From Clitopilus passeckerianus (lineage: Eukaryota > Basidiomycota > Agaricomycetes > Agaricales > Entolomataceae), in contig CALYLX010000160.1 of the NCBI GenBank assembly GCA_944990035.1, forward strand, positions 372,001 through 436,000: a stretch of DNA of 64,000 nt, read 5' to 3'. Of the stretch, positions 44,253-54,543 are shown in pieces (position 1 is the stretch's first letter; each line of letters starts with the position of its first letter). The notes under the pieces are model-generated. The model did not search any database, was not told the DNA's origin, and saw nothing but the letters and a program-made list of their open reading frames with translations. Both the position numbers and the translations under genes were made by a program.

Positions 44253-45961
44253 ATGTGATACAAACATGTAAATACTCTCCGCTTCTTTTCACAGAATGTG
44301 AATAGAAACTATGATCTGGTTGCTGCGCTTCTAGAGGAACGTAAGAATGACTTTGACGTGATTCTGCTTCAAGAGCCACCATGGCGGCTCATTCGACGCA
44401 CTGTATCCACTACCAATCCTGAGGGAGAGGCAGTGATTGGTGCACCTACTCATCCTGACTGGCTAGTCATGTTTAGGCATCCAGCATCTGAGACAGACCG
44501 TTCGCGCGTTATGATATTCGTGCATAGGCGTCTTGCAGGCATGCGGCCTGCATTTCGCTCTGACCTCGCCAACCACAATGATGTGTTGGTCACAACGCTG
44601 TATGGGAACTCTGGCACCCAAATACACTTCGCCAATGTCTACTCCAGCCCAGGAGATGGTACAGCCATCCGCTGGCTGTGTGACAATGCTCAACGTCTTC
44701 CTAGCATGCTGTGCATGGCAGGGGACTTCAACTGCAAGTCATCAGTCTGGGACCCGGACTATGACTCTACAAATCATGTGGCGACTGAACTGTGTGATGT
44801 TGCGCTCGACCTGGGTTTGGAGGTTAGTGTTCTACCGGAACGCACTCCCACTCACTTCCCGCATGCTGGCAGCCTTAGGCCGTCAGTCATTGATCTATTC
44901 TTCCTCCCTGTGGGACGCACCACAGGGACTTCACATAGTGTGGTTACACAGTGGAAAGGACCCTCTGACCACGCACCTCTGACTGCCACGCTCCCTATCC
45001 GGCCTGTGCAGCTGGCTGCTGAGCGCATCACTCTGCCAAAAGGTAGTGAGCATGAGGAAGAGTTCCTCAAGGAACTCTCCTTTTCTTTGCGAGCTCTAGA
45101 CACATCTGGTCTCACAACAGCAGAAGCAATTGAACGCTGTACTGGCGCCATTGCAACTGCTATTAAGCAGTCTTGGGACAACAACTCAAAGACTGCTCGC
45201 ATCACCACCAAGTCTAAGTCTTGGTGGAATCCTGAGTGCTCTGAGGCTGTCAGAGTGTACTGCGCTTCCAAGGCGGTCGCTGATTACAAGGCGTTCCGCA
45301 GGACCACAAAGGTGGCCAAGCGCAAGTTCTTTGATAGTAGAATCCAGACCATTGCTACTACCAATAAGCGTCCATGGGATCTTATGCGCTGGGCAAAGCA
45401 GCGCGAGCTCCCTACACATGAAGCAATTTGCCACAATGGTGAACCCTGCAATTACCTTGAGTCGCTGTGGGCTGCTCTTGACTCGACATACAACTCGGTG
45501 TCTGACCGCCCAGTTGATCCCTCTGCGCTCAGCGATGTGCCTCAGTCTTCTCCACGTGAGTGGTGGGACTTTGGCGTCAATGAGCTCAGAGAAGAACTTG
45601 CAAAGTGCTCCAACACTTCTGCTCCTGGTCCTGATCACCTCACATGGTATCAGCTCAAATCCCTGGTTGCTGACAGCGTCATTGCAACCAAATTCGTCGA
45701 GATTGCTAACGCTTGCCTTCGGGCTGGCCACTGGCCCTCTCATTTCAAGGAGTCGCGCTCTGCCATCGTTCCCAAACCTGGCAAACCGCACTATTCCACT
45801 CCAAAGATGTTCCGTCCTATTGTGTTGCTTAACACGCTGGGGAAACTCTTTGAAAAGATGCTTGCGAACAGAATGCAGTTTGAAGCGCAGAAATTTGGTG
45901 TATTTCACCCCAATCAGTTTGGAGGTGTGCGCCAACATTCTACTGAAGATGCGGGTGTCTA
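44253..45961 (+). pseudogene. LINE copy F ORF2: endonuclease and N-terminal RT, truncated
   Basis: The expected start ATG at 44253 is followed at once by TGA, where the sister copy at 30784 has CGA. The frame is otherwise open from 44298 to the end of the LINE part. It has NVNRNYDLV, QEPP, AGDFN and SDHAPL (endonuclease), the WWNPECSEAV linker, NTSAPGPDHLTWYQLKSL and FRPIVLLNTLGKLFEKM to STEDAGVY (RT fingers). RT motifs A to C and RNase H are absent because the sequence stops at Tc1. Confidence 0.87.
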
Positions 45962-46172
45962 CAGTGGGAACAAAACCCTTCCAATATTTGCTACTTTTTC
46001 AAAGATGTGTTAATAGCTGATGGAATAAATTATGTAAAATCTTGAAAATAATATATATCATAGTTCAATGTCTTGGCTTGATGCTGACATAACTCTGAGG
46101 CTGTACTTCCACTTTTAGCAGGTGTTTCACACAGTACAAGGTGGTGACCCATTGGAAGGGTTTTGTTGCTAG
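45962..46172 (+). repeat. Tc1 left terminal inverted repeat
   Basis: 211 bp, matching the reverse complement of 47357-47567 with only a few differences near the tip (CAGTGGGAAC against CAGTGGGCAAC). An inner GGAAGGGTTTTGTTGC near its proximal end echoes the inverted tip, so each repeat carries a second tip-like motif. Confidence 0.92.
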
Positions 46173-46310
46173 GTGTTCTGAATCCAGTAATCATGTGACT
46201 TATCACATGATACTTGAGTTTGTTGATTGTAGTCAACAAAGTCATGTGACTAGAGTGTCAGTACATTATATATACAGCTGACCCAAGTGCTACTTTGCTC
46301 CCAACCCATC

Positions 46311-47327
46311 ATGCGCACTCTTACTAAGGCTCAAACTACTCGTGTCATTGAACTGCTTCATACTGGCCTCTCTGCCACTCATATCCATAAAGAGACTGGA
46401 ATTGGCCTTGCTTCTATCAGCAGAATACGTGACAAGCACTGTTCTCACCTTCCCAAGTCATCTGGTGGCCGTCCTCCCAAGCTTACACCTGCCAACATCA
46501 AATATACTAAACTCAACATGCACATGGGCAAGATTTCTACAGCTGTTCAGGCTGCTAGAGTTCTTCAAGATATTACCAACACAACTGTCACACCTCAGAC
46601 AGTATGCAGAAACCTCAAAAACACTGGTTGGAAGTCCTTCAGAAAGGTGAAACGACCTGCACTTGACCAGATGCATATTTGGGCACGAAAGGAGTTTGCA
46701 GAGAGGCATAAGGAGTGGACTGTAGATGATTGGAAGAAGGTCTATTGGTCTGATGAGACTAAAATCAACCGGTTTGGGGCAGATGGGAATGAGAGAGTAT
46801 GGGCAGGGAAGGAGGAGGGGCTTAACAAACGACGTGTCAAAGAAACCCGGAAATTTGGAGGAGGAAATATTATGATGTGGGGCTGTATGGGGTGGGATGG
46901 GGTTGGATATGCTACAAGAATTGAAGGTACTATGGACAAGGTCCTTTACACTTCAATTCTAGAGGAGGAACTTCAGGATAGCCTAAAGTACTATAAGGTA
47001 AAAGTGAAAGATATGATTTTCCAGCAGGATAACGACCCCAAGCACACCAGCAACATGGCCAAGGAATGGTTTGAAGACCACAGGATGAAGGTTCTAATCT
47101 GGCCAGCAAACTCTCCTGATATGAACCCTATTGAACATCTTTGGGTTCATGTCAAAAAAGAGCTTAGCAAGTACAATTCTCCACCTAGTGGAGTATTAGA
47201 ACTTTGGGCAAGGGTGGAGAAGGTTTGGAATGCTATTCCAGCAGAGGTGTGCCAGAACTTAATAGAGTCAATGCCTAGGAGGATTCAGGCAGTAGTTGAG
47301 GCCAAGGGAAAGTGGACTAAGTACTAA
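46311..47327 (+). CDS. Tc1-like DD34E transposase
   Basis: 338-residue transposase catalysing cut-and-paste movement at TA sites. I chose ATG 46311 (MRTLTKAQTTRVIEL) because it begins the helix-turn-helix domain; an upstream in-frame ATG at 46287 would add 8 residues. N-terminal paired-like HTH (residues ~1-45), GRPPK basic motif (~53-57), second HTH (~60-115), then the catalytic domain with D148 (WSDE), D240 (FQQDNDPKHTS) and E275 (NPIEHLW). D240 and E275 are separated by exactly 34 residues, the Tc1 DD34E spacing. No stop or frameshift, so the enzyme may be functional. Host LINE and Copia pieces around it are broken. Confidence 0.95.
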   Translation: MRTLTKAQTTRVIELLHTGLSATHIHKETGIGLASISRIRDKHCSHLPKSSGGRPPKLTPANIKYTKLNMHMGKISTAVQAARVLQDITNTTVTPQTVCRNLKNTGWKSFRKVKRPALDQMHIWARKEFAERHKEWTVDDWKKVYWSDETKINRFGADGNERVWAGKEEGLNKRRVKETRKFGGGNIMMWGCMGWDGVGYATRIEGTMDKVLYTSILEEELQDSLKYYKVKVKDMIFQQDNDPKHTSNMAKEWFEDHRMKVLIWPANSPDMNPIEHLWVHVKKELSKYNSPPSGVLELWARVEKVWNAIPAEVCQNLIESMPRRIQAVVEAKGKWTKY

Positions 47328-47356
47328 AATCCATGTATTTCTGTTTTCAAAATCAG

Positions 47357-47567
47357 TAGCAACAAAACCCTTCCAATGGGTCACCACCTTGTACTGTGTG
47401 AAACACCTGCTAAAAGTGGAAGTACAGCCTCAGAGTTATGTCAGCATCAAGCCAAGACATTGAACTATGATATATATTATTTTCAAGATTTTACATAATT
47501 TATTCCATCAGCTATTAACACATCTTTGAAAAAGTAGCAAACATTGAAAGGGTTTTGTTGCCCACTG
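47357..47567 (-). repeat. Tc1 right terminal inverted repeat
   Basis: Mirror of 45962-46172, ending CCCACTG followed by TA at 47568-47569. It begins 29 bases after the transposase stop codon. Confidence 0.92.
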
Positions 47568-47569
47568 TA

Positions 47570-48740
47570 TCAGTTTCTTTGTGGTATGAGAATGCAAAGG
47601 CATTCCCATGCAGTTGAGGAAGGTGCGTGCACAATAGAAATCCGGATGGAGTTCCATGGCAGCAGGCGTAAGCTGATGAATATCAATCATGTGAGAAGCG
47701 ATCTCATCAATGATGTTATAATCATCCCATACCTCAACTTCACCACATGCTTGTTGGCATGCTGGGGTGGACATGCGCTCGGAGAGCGTCAAGCCCATGC
47801 GAGAAATGAGAGCAACAGAGTGCTTCTTGCGGGTATTGGGGGTAGCTGGATCGAGTTGCGTGTGGACAGCCATGGAAGCGTGACCAAGAGTAGCCTGATT
47901 GGCTGTTGCCTCATTGGCCTTCTTATTCTTCTTCTCCTTGCGGCGATTCTTCTGTTTGTCCTTGGAGGAACCAGAAGATTGCTGTGAGTTACCAGATTGG
48001 GGGGCAGAGCTAGACGGTTGGTTCTGCTGAACCTTTTTGTGCTTAGGCTCGGCATTACCCTTGGTTTTGATAGCTGTCTGCTTGGCGACATTTGCCTTGC
48101 CAGATTGGTGTTTAGCCCAACCACGGTTGTACTCGGCGAAGATATCCTCTCGCACTTGAGTGAATTTGAGATTGGATACTTCTTTATCAGCCACTAGATG
48201 GATCTGAGCGATAAGTTCCCATTTGGGTGGGACAGCGCTGATCAACATCATTGCCTGAATGAATTCAGGGATCTCAGAGCCATTGGCCTTGAGACGTTCG
48301 AATAGAAGATTAAGCTTCTCTATTTCGGGAACAGGGTTCCCTCCAGAGAGTTTCCAGTTCATGACTTGTCTACAGTCAGAGAACGTAATGGCGGGTCCAG
48401 TCTGCTTATTGATGTTCTTAAGGGCGTCCCATGCTTCCTTTGCATTGTTGGCGTTGATAACTTTGTCACGCATGACAGGGGTAGTTGTCAAGGCGAGGTA
48501 GCCACGTGCCTTCTTGTCATTGGAGTTCCAGCTGTGAAGCTTTTCCTCCATTTTGCTGACGAAATCAGCGTTGCGATCAGTAAGATCAGGAACGGTGGGT
48601 GCCGCAGTAGTCCCAGTCAAATGACCGTAAAGGGACTGTGACATCATGAACGCGGTGATTTCCGGTTCATAAGCACGCCAGTTCGATCCATCAAAGTTGC
48701 GGATCTTTGACAGGAAGGATGACGATCCGTTGGAAGACAT
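47570..48740 (-). pseudogene. Copia-type LTR retrotransposon gag, 3'-truncated at Tc1
   Basis: The minus-strand frame starts at ATG 48740 (MSSNGSSSFLSKIRNFDGSNW). It shows the Copia gag pattern: FDGSNWRAYEPEITAFMM near the start, WNSNDKKARGYLALTTTPVM, AKEAWDALKN, then a Lys/Gln/Ser-rich region. That is the DUF4219 plus UBN2 gag layout. About 390 codons are open up to the TA at 47568-47569. I see no CCHC knuckle before the break. The final ~20 residues of the open frame (KPFQCLLLFQRCVNS) are Tc1 terminal repeat read through. Protease, integrase and RT are absent. Confidence 0.82.
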
Positions 48741-49363
48741 TGATCTGTCAAACAACATGTTAGCATCATGTAGAACACATGTAACAGCGTTGCCGCCACT
48801 GTGCTCAACGAGCTAGGATCTCTATGCCATGTGGTATAGAGCTACCTGAGCACTAACTATCGAAGGTGCATCCGAAGATGCTCACAACGATGAGCTCAAG
48901 GTGTTGCACCTAGTTGCACATCGAGCACAACGACGAAGTCAATAGCTCAGATGGTCATCAGGGCCCATAACCTGTCGAGCAGGCGGGGAAGTGCAACTAC
49001 TAAGAGGGCGCTTACCTTGAGTGTAAAGACTAAGTGAGTACTAACTATGTAAGGACGAGTGGTAAAACTCTTATAGTATTATGGTGTAGAATGTACACTA
49101 TATATACAAGTATGAAGTGCGCACAGACCATGTATGTGTAAGCGTATGGAATGATGTAGAACATCATGGAATGTGCTAAATATAGTACGGAATAGAAGAG
49201 GAACTATACTGTATATAGTAATAATGGTGTGTAATGGAGTCATATGTGACGTAATGTATGTAATATCGTATGAGTCATGGAATAACCCTAGACCCTAGTC
49301 ACATGCCGTGTCAGGTGATATCACGTGATGTGTCACGTGTCCAGACACGTCAATATTCCAACA
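48741..49363 (-). repeat. Copia 5' LTR and leader (inner LTR end not defined)
   Basis: On the minus strand the outer end at 49363 reads TGTTGGAATATTGACGTG, a typical Copia-type LTR start. A TATA-like TATATATAG lies near 49105. Near the outer end is a cluster of CACGTG-type palindromes (49312-49350). I could not place the inner LTR boundary or a primer-binding site with confidence. Confidence 0.6.
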
Positions 49364-49383
49364 GTATGCTTATATTATTCAGA

Positions 49384-49460
49384 TACAATGCATGTATTTA
49401 GGTACTTGCGACCGGACTGCGATCGGGCGCCAGAATATAAATTGTCAGACGCCCCCTTTG
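49384..49460 (+). repeat. LINE 3' UTR scrap
   Basis: ACAATGCATGTATTTAGG to GTCAGACGCCCCC matches the last part of the LINE 3' UTR. It is cut within the terminal hairpin and joined directly to an RNase H fragment of another LINE. Confidence 0.85.
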
Positions 49461-50552
49461 TGCTTGGTTTGCGAATGACGCTGCATGGCGCGTTCACTTT
49501 GTTCATGTCCCATCGCGTCTGCAGTGGGATATCCACCACCGTGCCCACTTGGCAGCCACTGGCTTGTGCATTGGGAGTGGTCAGCACCCCCGGACATCTC
49601 TGCAGTATGCCCGGACCTGTGCTGTGGATAGAATGCTGCATGAGTAGACTAGTTTGCTCCGCCAACCCACCTACTCTGGCAACAACTTTCTGCACCTCAA
49701 GCGCAAAGGCATTTCCCTTCGGCCCACCCACATCAAGGGAGGACCCTGGCTCAGTCATGTTGGATCATCCAATACGCATACAGCACACCTCACACCTGCT
49801 ATCCTAGGCCATGTGCCTATTAGTGAGTTTTGTGCTCGGTTTGCCCTGGGGGGAAAACTGCATGCGCATGCAATTGGCGCATACTGGAGACTCGGGACCA
49901 CATCCTGCACCAGTGCGCGCATTATCATCGCCGACAGCGTCGTTCTCTCAGGGATGAGCTGTCCACCTTCCTCTTCTTCCTGGAAAGGAACCCTACCGCT
50001 TTTGCGTTCCCGTCGCAGGAGCCACCCCCGCCATTTCCTAAAGCCAGGAAACCTTGGCGACACGGTCCACCCGACAAAGCCTAACCCCAACGCCACACTG
50101 CTGCTCCCACTGCTAGAGCCCATCACCTTTGACAGCTGCCCACCGGCTCCACTGCTCCCCCACGCCCTAACGATCTTGTCTGGGTACCGGGCGCGCACCA
50201 ATTTGTTCATCGCGAACAAGCCATAGCGTCTGGCATGGTTTTTGTTGGCTAGATGTCAGTACTGCATTCTGCATATAGCGGCGAGCCTGGTCTCCAGGGT
50301 TCTTGCTGCTTCTGTGGGGTGTGGTATGCCATCATACTCATTGATAGATTTATCCTCGGGGACGACCTGGTATTCTCTTTGTTGCACCTCGTATTTAGTG
50401 TAGTTCACTCGACGAACACAGTTTACTTACGTTAGCATATACTGCATGTACTTACAGTAGATACCTGCGACCGGACTGCGTACGAGCACCGGAATATAAA
50501 TTGTCAGACGCCCCCTCTGGGGGCGTAGGGCGTTGATACAAAAAAAAAAAAA
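49461..50552 (+). pseudogene. LINE 3' end: RNase H tail, C-terminal region, 3' UTR, poly(A)
   Basis: Reads VHFVHVPSR..WDIHHRAHLAATGL, then a TAG after AVDRMLHE, then the C-terminal cluster (ACACNWRILETRDHILHQC), with further stops after PPDKA, to HQFVHREQAIASGM. The 3' UTR follows at 50254-50526 with its hairpin at 50508-50526, and the poly(A) at 50540-50552. It is a diverged subfamily, the same one as the 3' UTR fragment at 10647-10859. Confidence 0.85.
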
Positions 50553-52049
50553 GGGTTCTCTCCTGCGTTCCTAGGACATTCAGAGTTTAACTCTGTTGGT
50601 CTGCAGGTGCAGGCCACCGGTGACACGGTCTAGGAAAATATACTAGTAGATGCGATCACAGACTCCCTGTTCACCCTCAAGGAATGGCTCAGCCGTGCCC
50701 CTCCTTCTGCCAGCGACGAAGAACACTCTTGCAGTCTTGCAGACACTCTTTTGCTTGTCTGCACTCAAGCGGCCTCCTCTGGCATCCTCCAGTACCTCAC
50801 TTTGAATGTGAAGTTCTTCTCACAAATCTGATATGTTAGGGATGCTCTGGACGCCTATGTTCCTTGCCCTCCTCCCTAGCAGCGCCCTGTGCGCACTGCT
50901 GGTCCCAAAAATGCTGCAAATGTGGCATCTGCTTCCTCTACTGCTGCTGCAGGTGGGCATGGTGTAGCACCAGCCTCCTCTGCTCCAGCAGCTCCCCCCA
51001 CAGCCTCCAGTGTCTCACAAGGCGCCAGGGCCCAGGTTACCTTCCTTAAGAAACTGTCCTTTTTTTTGCAAGCATTGGACACAACCACGCTCACAACAGC
51101 AGAAGCAATCGAACACTGCATGGGCGCCGTTGCGACTGCTATTAAGCAGTCTTGGGATAACAACTCCAAGACTGTGCGCATCTCCACCAAGTCAAAGTTC
51201 TGATAGAATCCTGAGTGCTCTGAGACTGTCAGAGTCTATCATGCTTCTAGGGCAGTCGCTGATCACAAGGCGTTCCGCAGGACCACCAAGGTGGCCAAGC
51301 GCAAGTTCTTTGATAGTAGAATCCAGATGATTGCTACTACCAACACATGTCCATGGGATCTCATACACTGGGCCAAACAGCGTGAGCTCCCTACACATGA
51401 AGCAATTCGCCACAATGGTGAACCTTGCAATTCTCTTGAGTTGCTTTGGGCTGCTCTTGATTCAACATACAACTCGGCGTCTGACCGCCCTGTTGATCCC
51501 TCTGTGCTCGATGATGTGCCTCAGTCTCTCCCGCACGAGTGGTTGGACTTTGGCGTCAACGAGCTCAGAGAAGAACTGGCGAAGTGCTCAAACACTTCTG
51601 CTCCAGGTCCTGATCACCTTACATGGTATCAGCTCAAATCCTTGGTTGCTGACACTGTCATTGCAACCAAATTCGTCGAGATTGCTAATGCCTGCCTGCG
51701 GGTTGGTCACTGGCCTTCTCACTTCAAAGAGTCGCATTCTGCCATCGTTCCCAAACCTAGCAAACTGCACTATTCCACTCCCAAGATGTTCCACCCTATC
51801 ATGTTGCTCAACACACTGGGGAAACTCTTTGAGAAGATGCTTGCAAACAGAATGCAGTTTGAAGCGCAGAAATTTGGTGTGTTCCACCCCAACCAGTTTG
51901 GAGGTGTGTGCCAACACTCTACTGAGGATGTGGGTGTTTATCTCACTCACATCGTCAAGGCCGGTTGGGCTAGAGGGCTGAAGACAAGCGTGATCGCATT
52001 TGACCTTGCTCAGTTTTTCCCCTCTCTTAACCATGACATGCTGCTCTGC
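50553..52049 (+). pseudogene. LINE scrap: ORF1 piece fused to ORF2 linker and RT start
   Basis: 50553-51041 is decayed ORF1 (GFSPAFLGHSEF to SVSQGARAQVT) with stops. At 51042 it jumps to ORF2 (FLKKLSFFLQALDTTTLTTAEA), which then reads through two adjacent stop positions near 51202 into WAKQRELPTHEAI, NTSAPGPDHLTWYQLKSL and FDLAQFFPSLNHDML. It is open from 51291 to 52049 and ends at the Gypsy LTR. The ORF1-to-ORF2 join removes the rest of ORF1 and the whole endonuclease. Confidence 0.85.
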
Positions 52050-52943
52050 TGACAAGTGCGGTCCTTGCTAGTATGTGTACGCTAGAAGAGCTGTACGACT
52101 AGCTTCAATCGCGTAGTTGTGAATGCGATTGGTTTCAGTGAACTACTCCGAAGGCCACGACGAAGGGACGGTCGTAGGTCGAAGTGAGAGGTACAAATTC
52201 GACGAACGCAGGATGTGCCGTCGAAGATGCCAAGAACAGCAATGCGCAGCCGTTCGAAGGTGAGCGAAGAGAGAGAGAAAAGAACGAAGAGAGACAGAAT
52301 AATTCTGAGCCGGAAAGTCGAGACGAACGAGGGGGATCAAAAGATGAATTCCAGTAAACTACTGACAAGATCTTGTATTCCTACTCGAAGGTAATGCCAC
52401 GTAGTTCGACCGGAATAAAGATATGTACATGGTTCGATTATCGGGTGAAGTGTAAGGTAACTAAACTCGAATTAGAAGGTAAGTAAAAGATTTTGTTTGG
52501 TGAGAAATGTCCGATGAATAAAATAGTCCGATAAATTGAATAGATAAGTGAAAGAAATTTTACTAGCGCAGAAATGTCAAACCATGAGGGTCTTGAGGAC
52601 CCTCGAGGTTGGAAGTCGAAGTTCGCTGATCATGTGAAGTGCGAATAACGACGTTTTGACGTTCTAAATCCGGCGGAATCGTGGATGTCGGCCAGGGGAA
52701 CAAGGAACACGTGTTTGAGAAGTTTGAGAGGTAGTGTAAGATTGAGGGTCGAATTGTTGGAAGTCGAAGTAGAGTAGCATGAGGCGAATTGATGGGAGAA
52801 ATGCGGGAGCGAAGTTGATGATAAGATCGGAGAAAGCTTGGTGGTTGAGTGAGTCGGGATTTGGAAGATGAGCGCGGTCGAAGGTGAAGTTCGAAGATGA
52901 CGGAATCGTGATTTACATGCCTAGAATCCGAGGAGGCATGTCA
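52050..52943 (-). repeat. Gypsy 3' LTR
   Basis: 894 bp. On the minus strand it begins TGACATGCC directly after a polypurine tract and ends TTGTCA, so its tips form the short inverted repeat TGACA/TGTCA. The outer side abuts LINE RT sequence. The partner 5' LTR is not in the window, so the boundaries rest on the tips and the tract only. Confidence 0.8.
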
Positions 52944-52957
52944 TTCTCCCCCGTCCT
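52944..52957 (-). promoter_or_regulatory. Gypsy polypurine tract
   Basis: Minus strand AGGACGGGGGAGAA immediately upstream of the LTR start. This is the expected site of plus-strand DNA priming in LTR retrotransposons. It shows that the antisense gene at 53092-54458 lies inside the element, between integrase and the 3' LTR. Confidence 0.85.
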
Positions 52958-53091
52958 AAAATTCTGACCGTCCTCGGTCAGGCGCAGCGGTGAATGGTTT
53001 GAGGTCGATTAGCTAATCGAAGCCGGCGACTTGAGGAACAGAAACACCATGAGGTGAACACCTATCACTTGGTAGACTTCAAACCGCCATC

Positions 53092-54458
53092 ATGCCTCCA
53101 AAACCGACTGCAGCAGCGAAGAAGAACGCGGCAAAGGATGTTACTGCGCTCTTGAAGCTACTGTATGGGGTAGAGGAGATGACAAAGGAGATGGTGCCAG
53201 CGAAGAAAACGAGGGACCACAGGGATGCGAAGGTCGGGCTTGCATTCGCAACTGCGTATGCATCACTTGCGGTAAGGGGTCGCATTTATTGCAACATACA
53301 GCGACTAATCAGTTGCATAAACAGAGAAACTGCTATACTCTGCTGGCGAAGATCGACCAGAGTAGTATTCCATCATTGAAGTTGAAAGGCTTTGAAGAGG
53401 CCGAGGAGTTCGTGTGCCTCCACTGGTGTCCAGAGTACGGCGAAATCAAGGGAGCGCCTGCCAATTGGAAGGCGAAGTACTTTGGATGGGACTTCGAAGA
53501 AACGGTGAGTTGTCGAAGTGTAGCCGAGAGCGAAGCTGATAATGAATAGCAGGAGGTACTACTTGATGAGCCGCAGGTGGGAGCTAAGCGAGGTCGAAGT
53601 GAGTCGACTAGTGAAGCTGGGAATGAGGGAAAGAAGGCCAGGGAGGATGTCGAGACGACGAAGTCGGTTAAAACGAAGGGAAAGAAGGCGGTGAGGGTGA
53701 AGGTCGAAGGTGTTGAGGAAGTTGTGATTAAGGAGGAGGGGGTCGAAGTTATTCTTGAGCGGTTCGTGAGTACATCCTTTGGGCAGGTTGCAGGCGAATA
53801 CTGATGTTTGTTGAAGGCTGAGCCTTGTGATCTGTGCAAGGCATCGAAGAAGGCTGAGATTATCGAAGGTTGCGCAAGGAATCCAGCCAGCAAGTCGAAG
53901 AAGTGCACAAGGTGTGCTGGAATGAGGAAACCATGCGAATTCAGTCGCCAAACTGCGCACTCCGACGTTGAATCTGAGTTGACCACCATCAGTGACTTGG
54001 AAGATCACAGCGACATCGAGGAACTTGATTCCCTTCCCCTTCCAAAGGCTCTGAAGCGTCGGGAGCTGTCAGTGGATGAGGAGATTGGGGCGGAGATGGT
54101 TGAGGAGCGTCGCGTTGCTAACCTCAGGTTAACACGTTCCCTGAGGTCGACGAAGTCGAAGCGCAGCCAGGGGGAGGAGAAGCAGGCGGTAGTGGTGAGC
54201 TCGAAGGAGCAGGGACTGTCCAAGGTGAGGCCACTCTCAAGCAGATCCAATTGAAGTGCTAAACGACCGTCCCAGATCGAAGAAGAGGGAGGTGAGGCGT
54301 TGCAAGGGAGCGGTGGAGGTTTGTTGGGAATGATGGGGATGGTCCCTTCCATTGGCGAGGCAGAAGGGCAACTGCAAAGGTTCAAAGCAATGCAGAAGTG
54401 CCTTAACACGCATGTTGGAGCGTTGTCGGAGCTCGTCAAGGACCTGAAGTCAGCTTGA
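53092..54458 (+). CDS. Five-exon antisense gene inside Gypsy element: six-cysteine cluster protein
   Basis: Exons 53092-53271, 53325-53504, 53550-53765, 53817-54224 and 54276-54458. The introns are 45-53 nt (53272-53324, 53505-53549, 53766-53816, 54225-54275), start GTAAGG, GTGAGT, GTGAGT and GTGAGG, end in AG, and all lie in phase 0. Most carry CTAAT, CTGAT or CTAAC branch-like motifs. The spliced frame has 388 codons and no stop. Order: basic N-terminus (MPPKPTAAAKKNAAK) with a short helical region, an HWCPEYGEIKGAPANWKAKYFGWDFEE segment in two parts, a long Lys/Glu-rich charged stretch, then a cysteine cluster C-x2-C-x11-C-x10-C-x2-C-x6-C (CDLCKASKK to CEFS), an acidic region, and a C-terminal helix ending LVKDLKSA. 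The cluster resembles but does not match the fungal Zn2Cys6 spacing. DNA or RNA binding is plausible; function unknown. Its frame is intact while gag and pol are broken. Confidence 0.8.
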
Positions 54459-54543
54459 TAGACTCGGGAGTATATGGTAGGTATAGTTCAAAGTCCTAGG
54501 TAGGTAGATAGTATGCATTAGACCATTCTGTATTGTATGTAGT

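Larger units (their letters stand above)
40277..45961 (+). mobile_element. LINE copy F, broken by a CTTGA element and by Tc1
   Basis: Leader 40277-40386, ORF1, and ORF2 through the N-terminal RT. It keeps the linker and RT sequence that copies B-E lost, so it descends from a full-length lineage. The CTTGA element occupies 42034-43484 and the sequence ends at the TA target of the Tc1 element (45960-45961); no continuation is found beyond Tc1. Confidence 0.9.
45962..47567 (+). mobile_element. Tc1/mariner-superfamily transposon, complete
   Basis: 1,606 bp with terminal CAGTGGG and CCCACTG, near-perfect 211-bp inverted repeats, and TA on both sides (45960-45961 and 47568-47569), the hallmark of this superfamily. 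It encodes one apparently intact transposase. Left of it is LINE ORF2 and right of it is a Copia gag, which a simple insertion would not produce. Confidence 0.95.

Noticed and set aside
47508..47569. C-terminal extension of the Copia gag frame (KPFQCLLLFQRCVNS)
   Set aside because: These codons are the Tc1 terminal inverted repeat read through; the same residues appear where LINE ORF2 runs into the other Tc1 end at 45962.
52135..52368. 77-codon minus-strand frame in the Gypsy LTR
   Set aside because: Lies entirely within the LTR, low complexity, no start or splice support.
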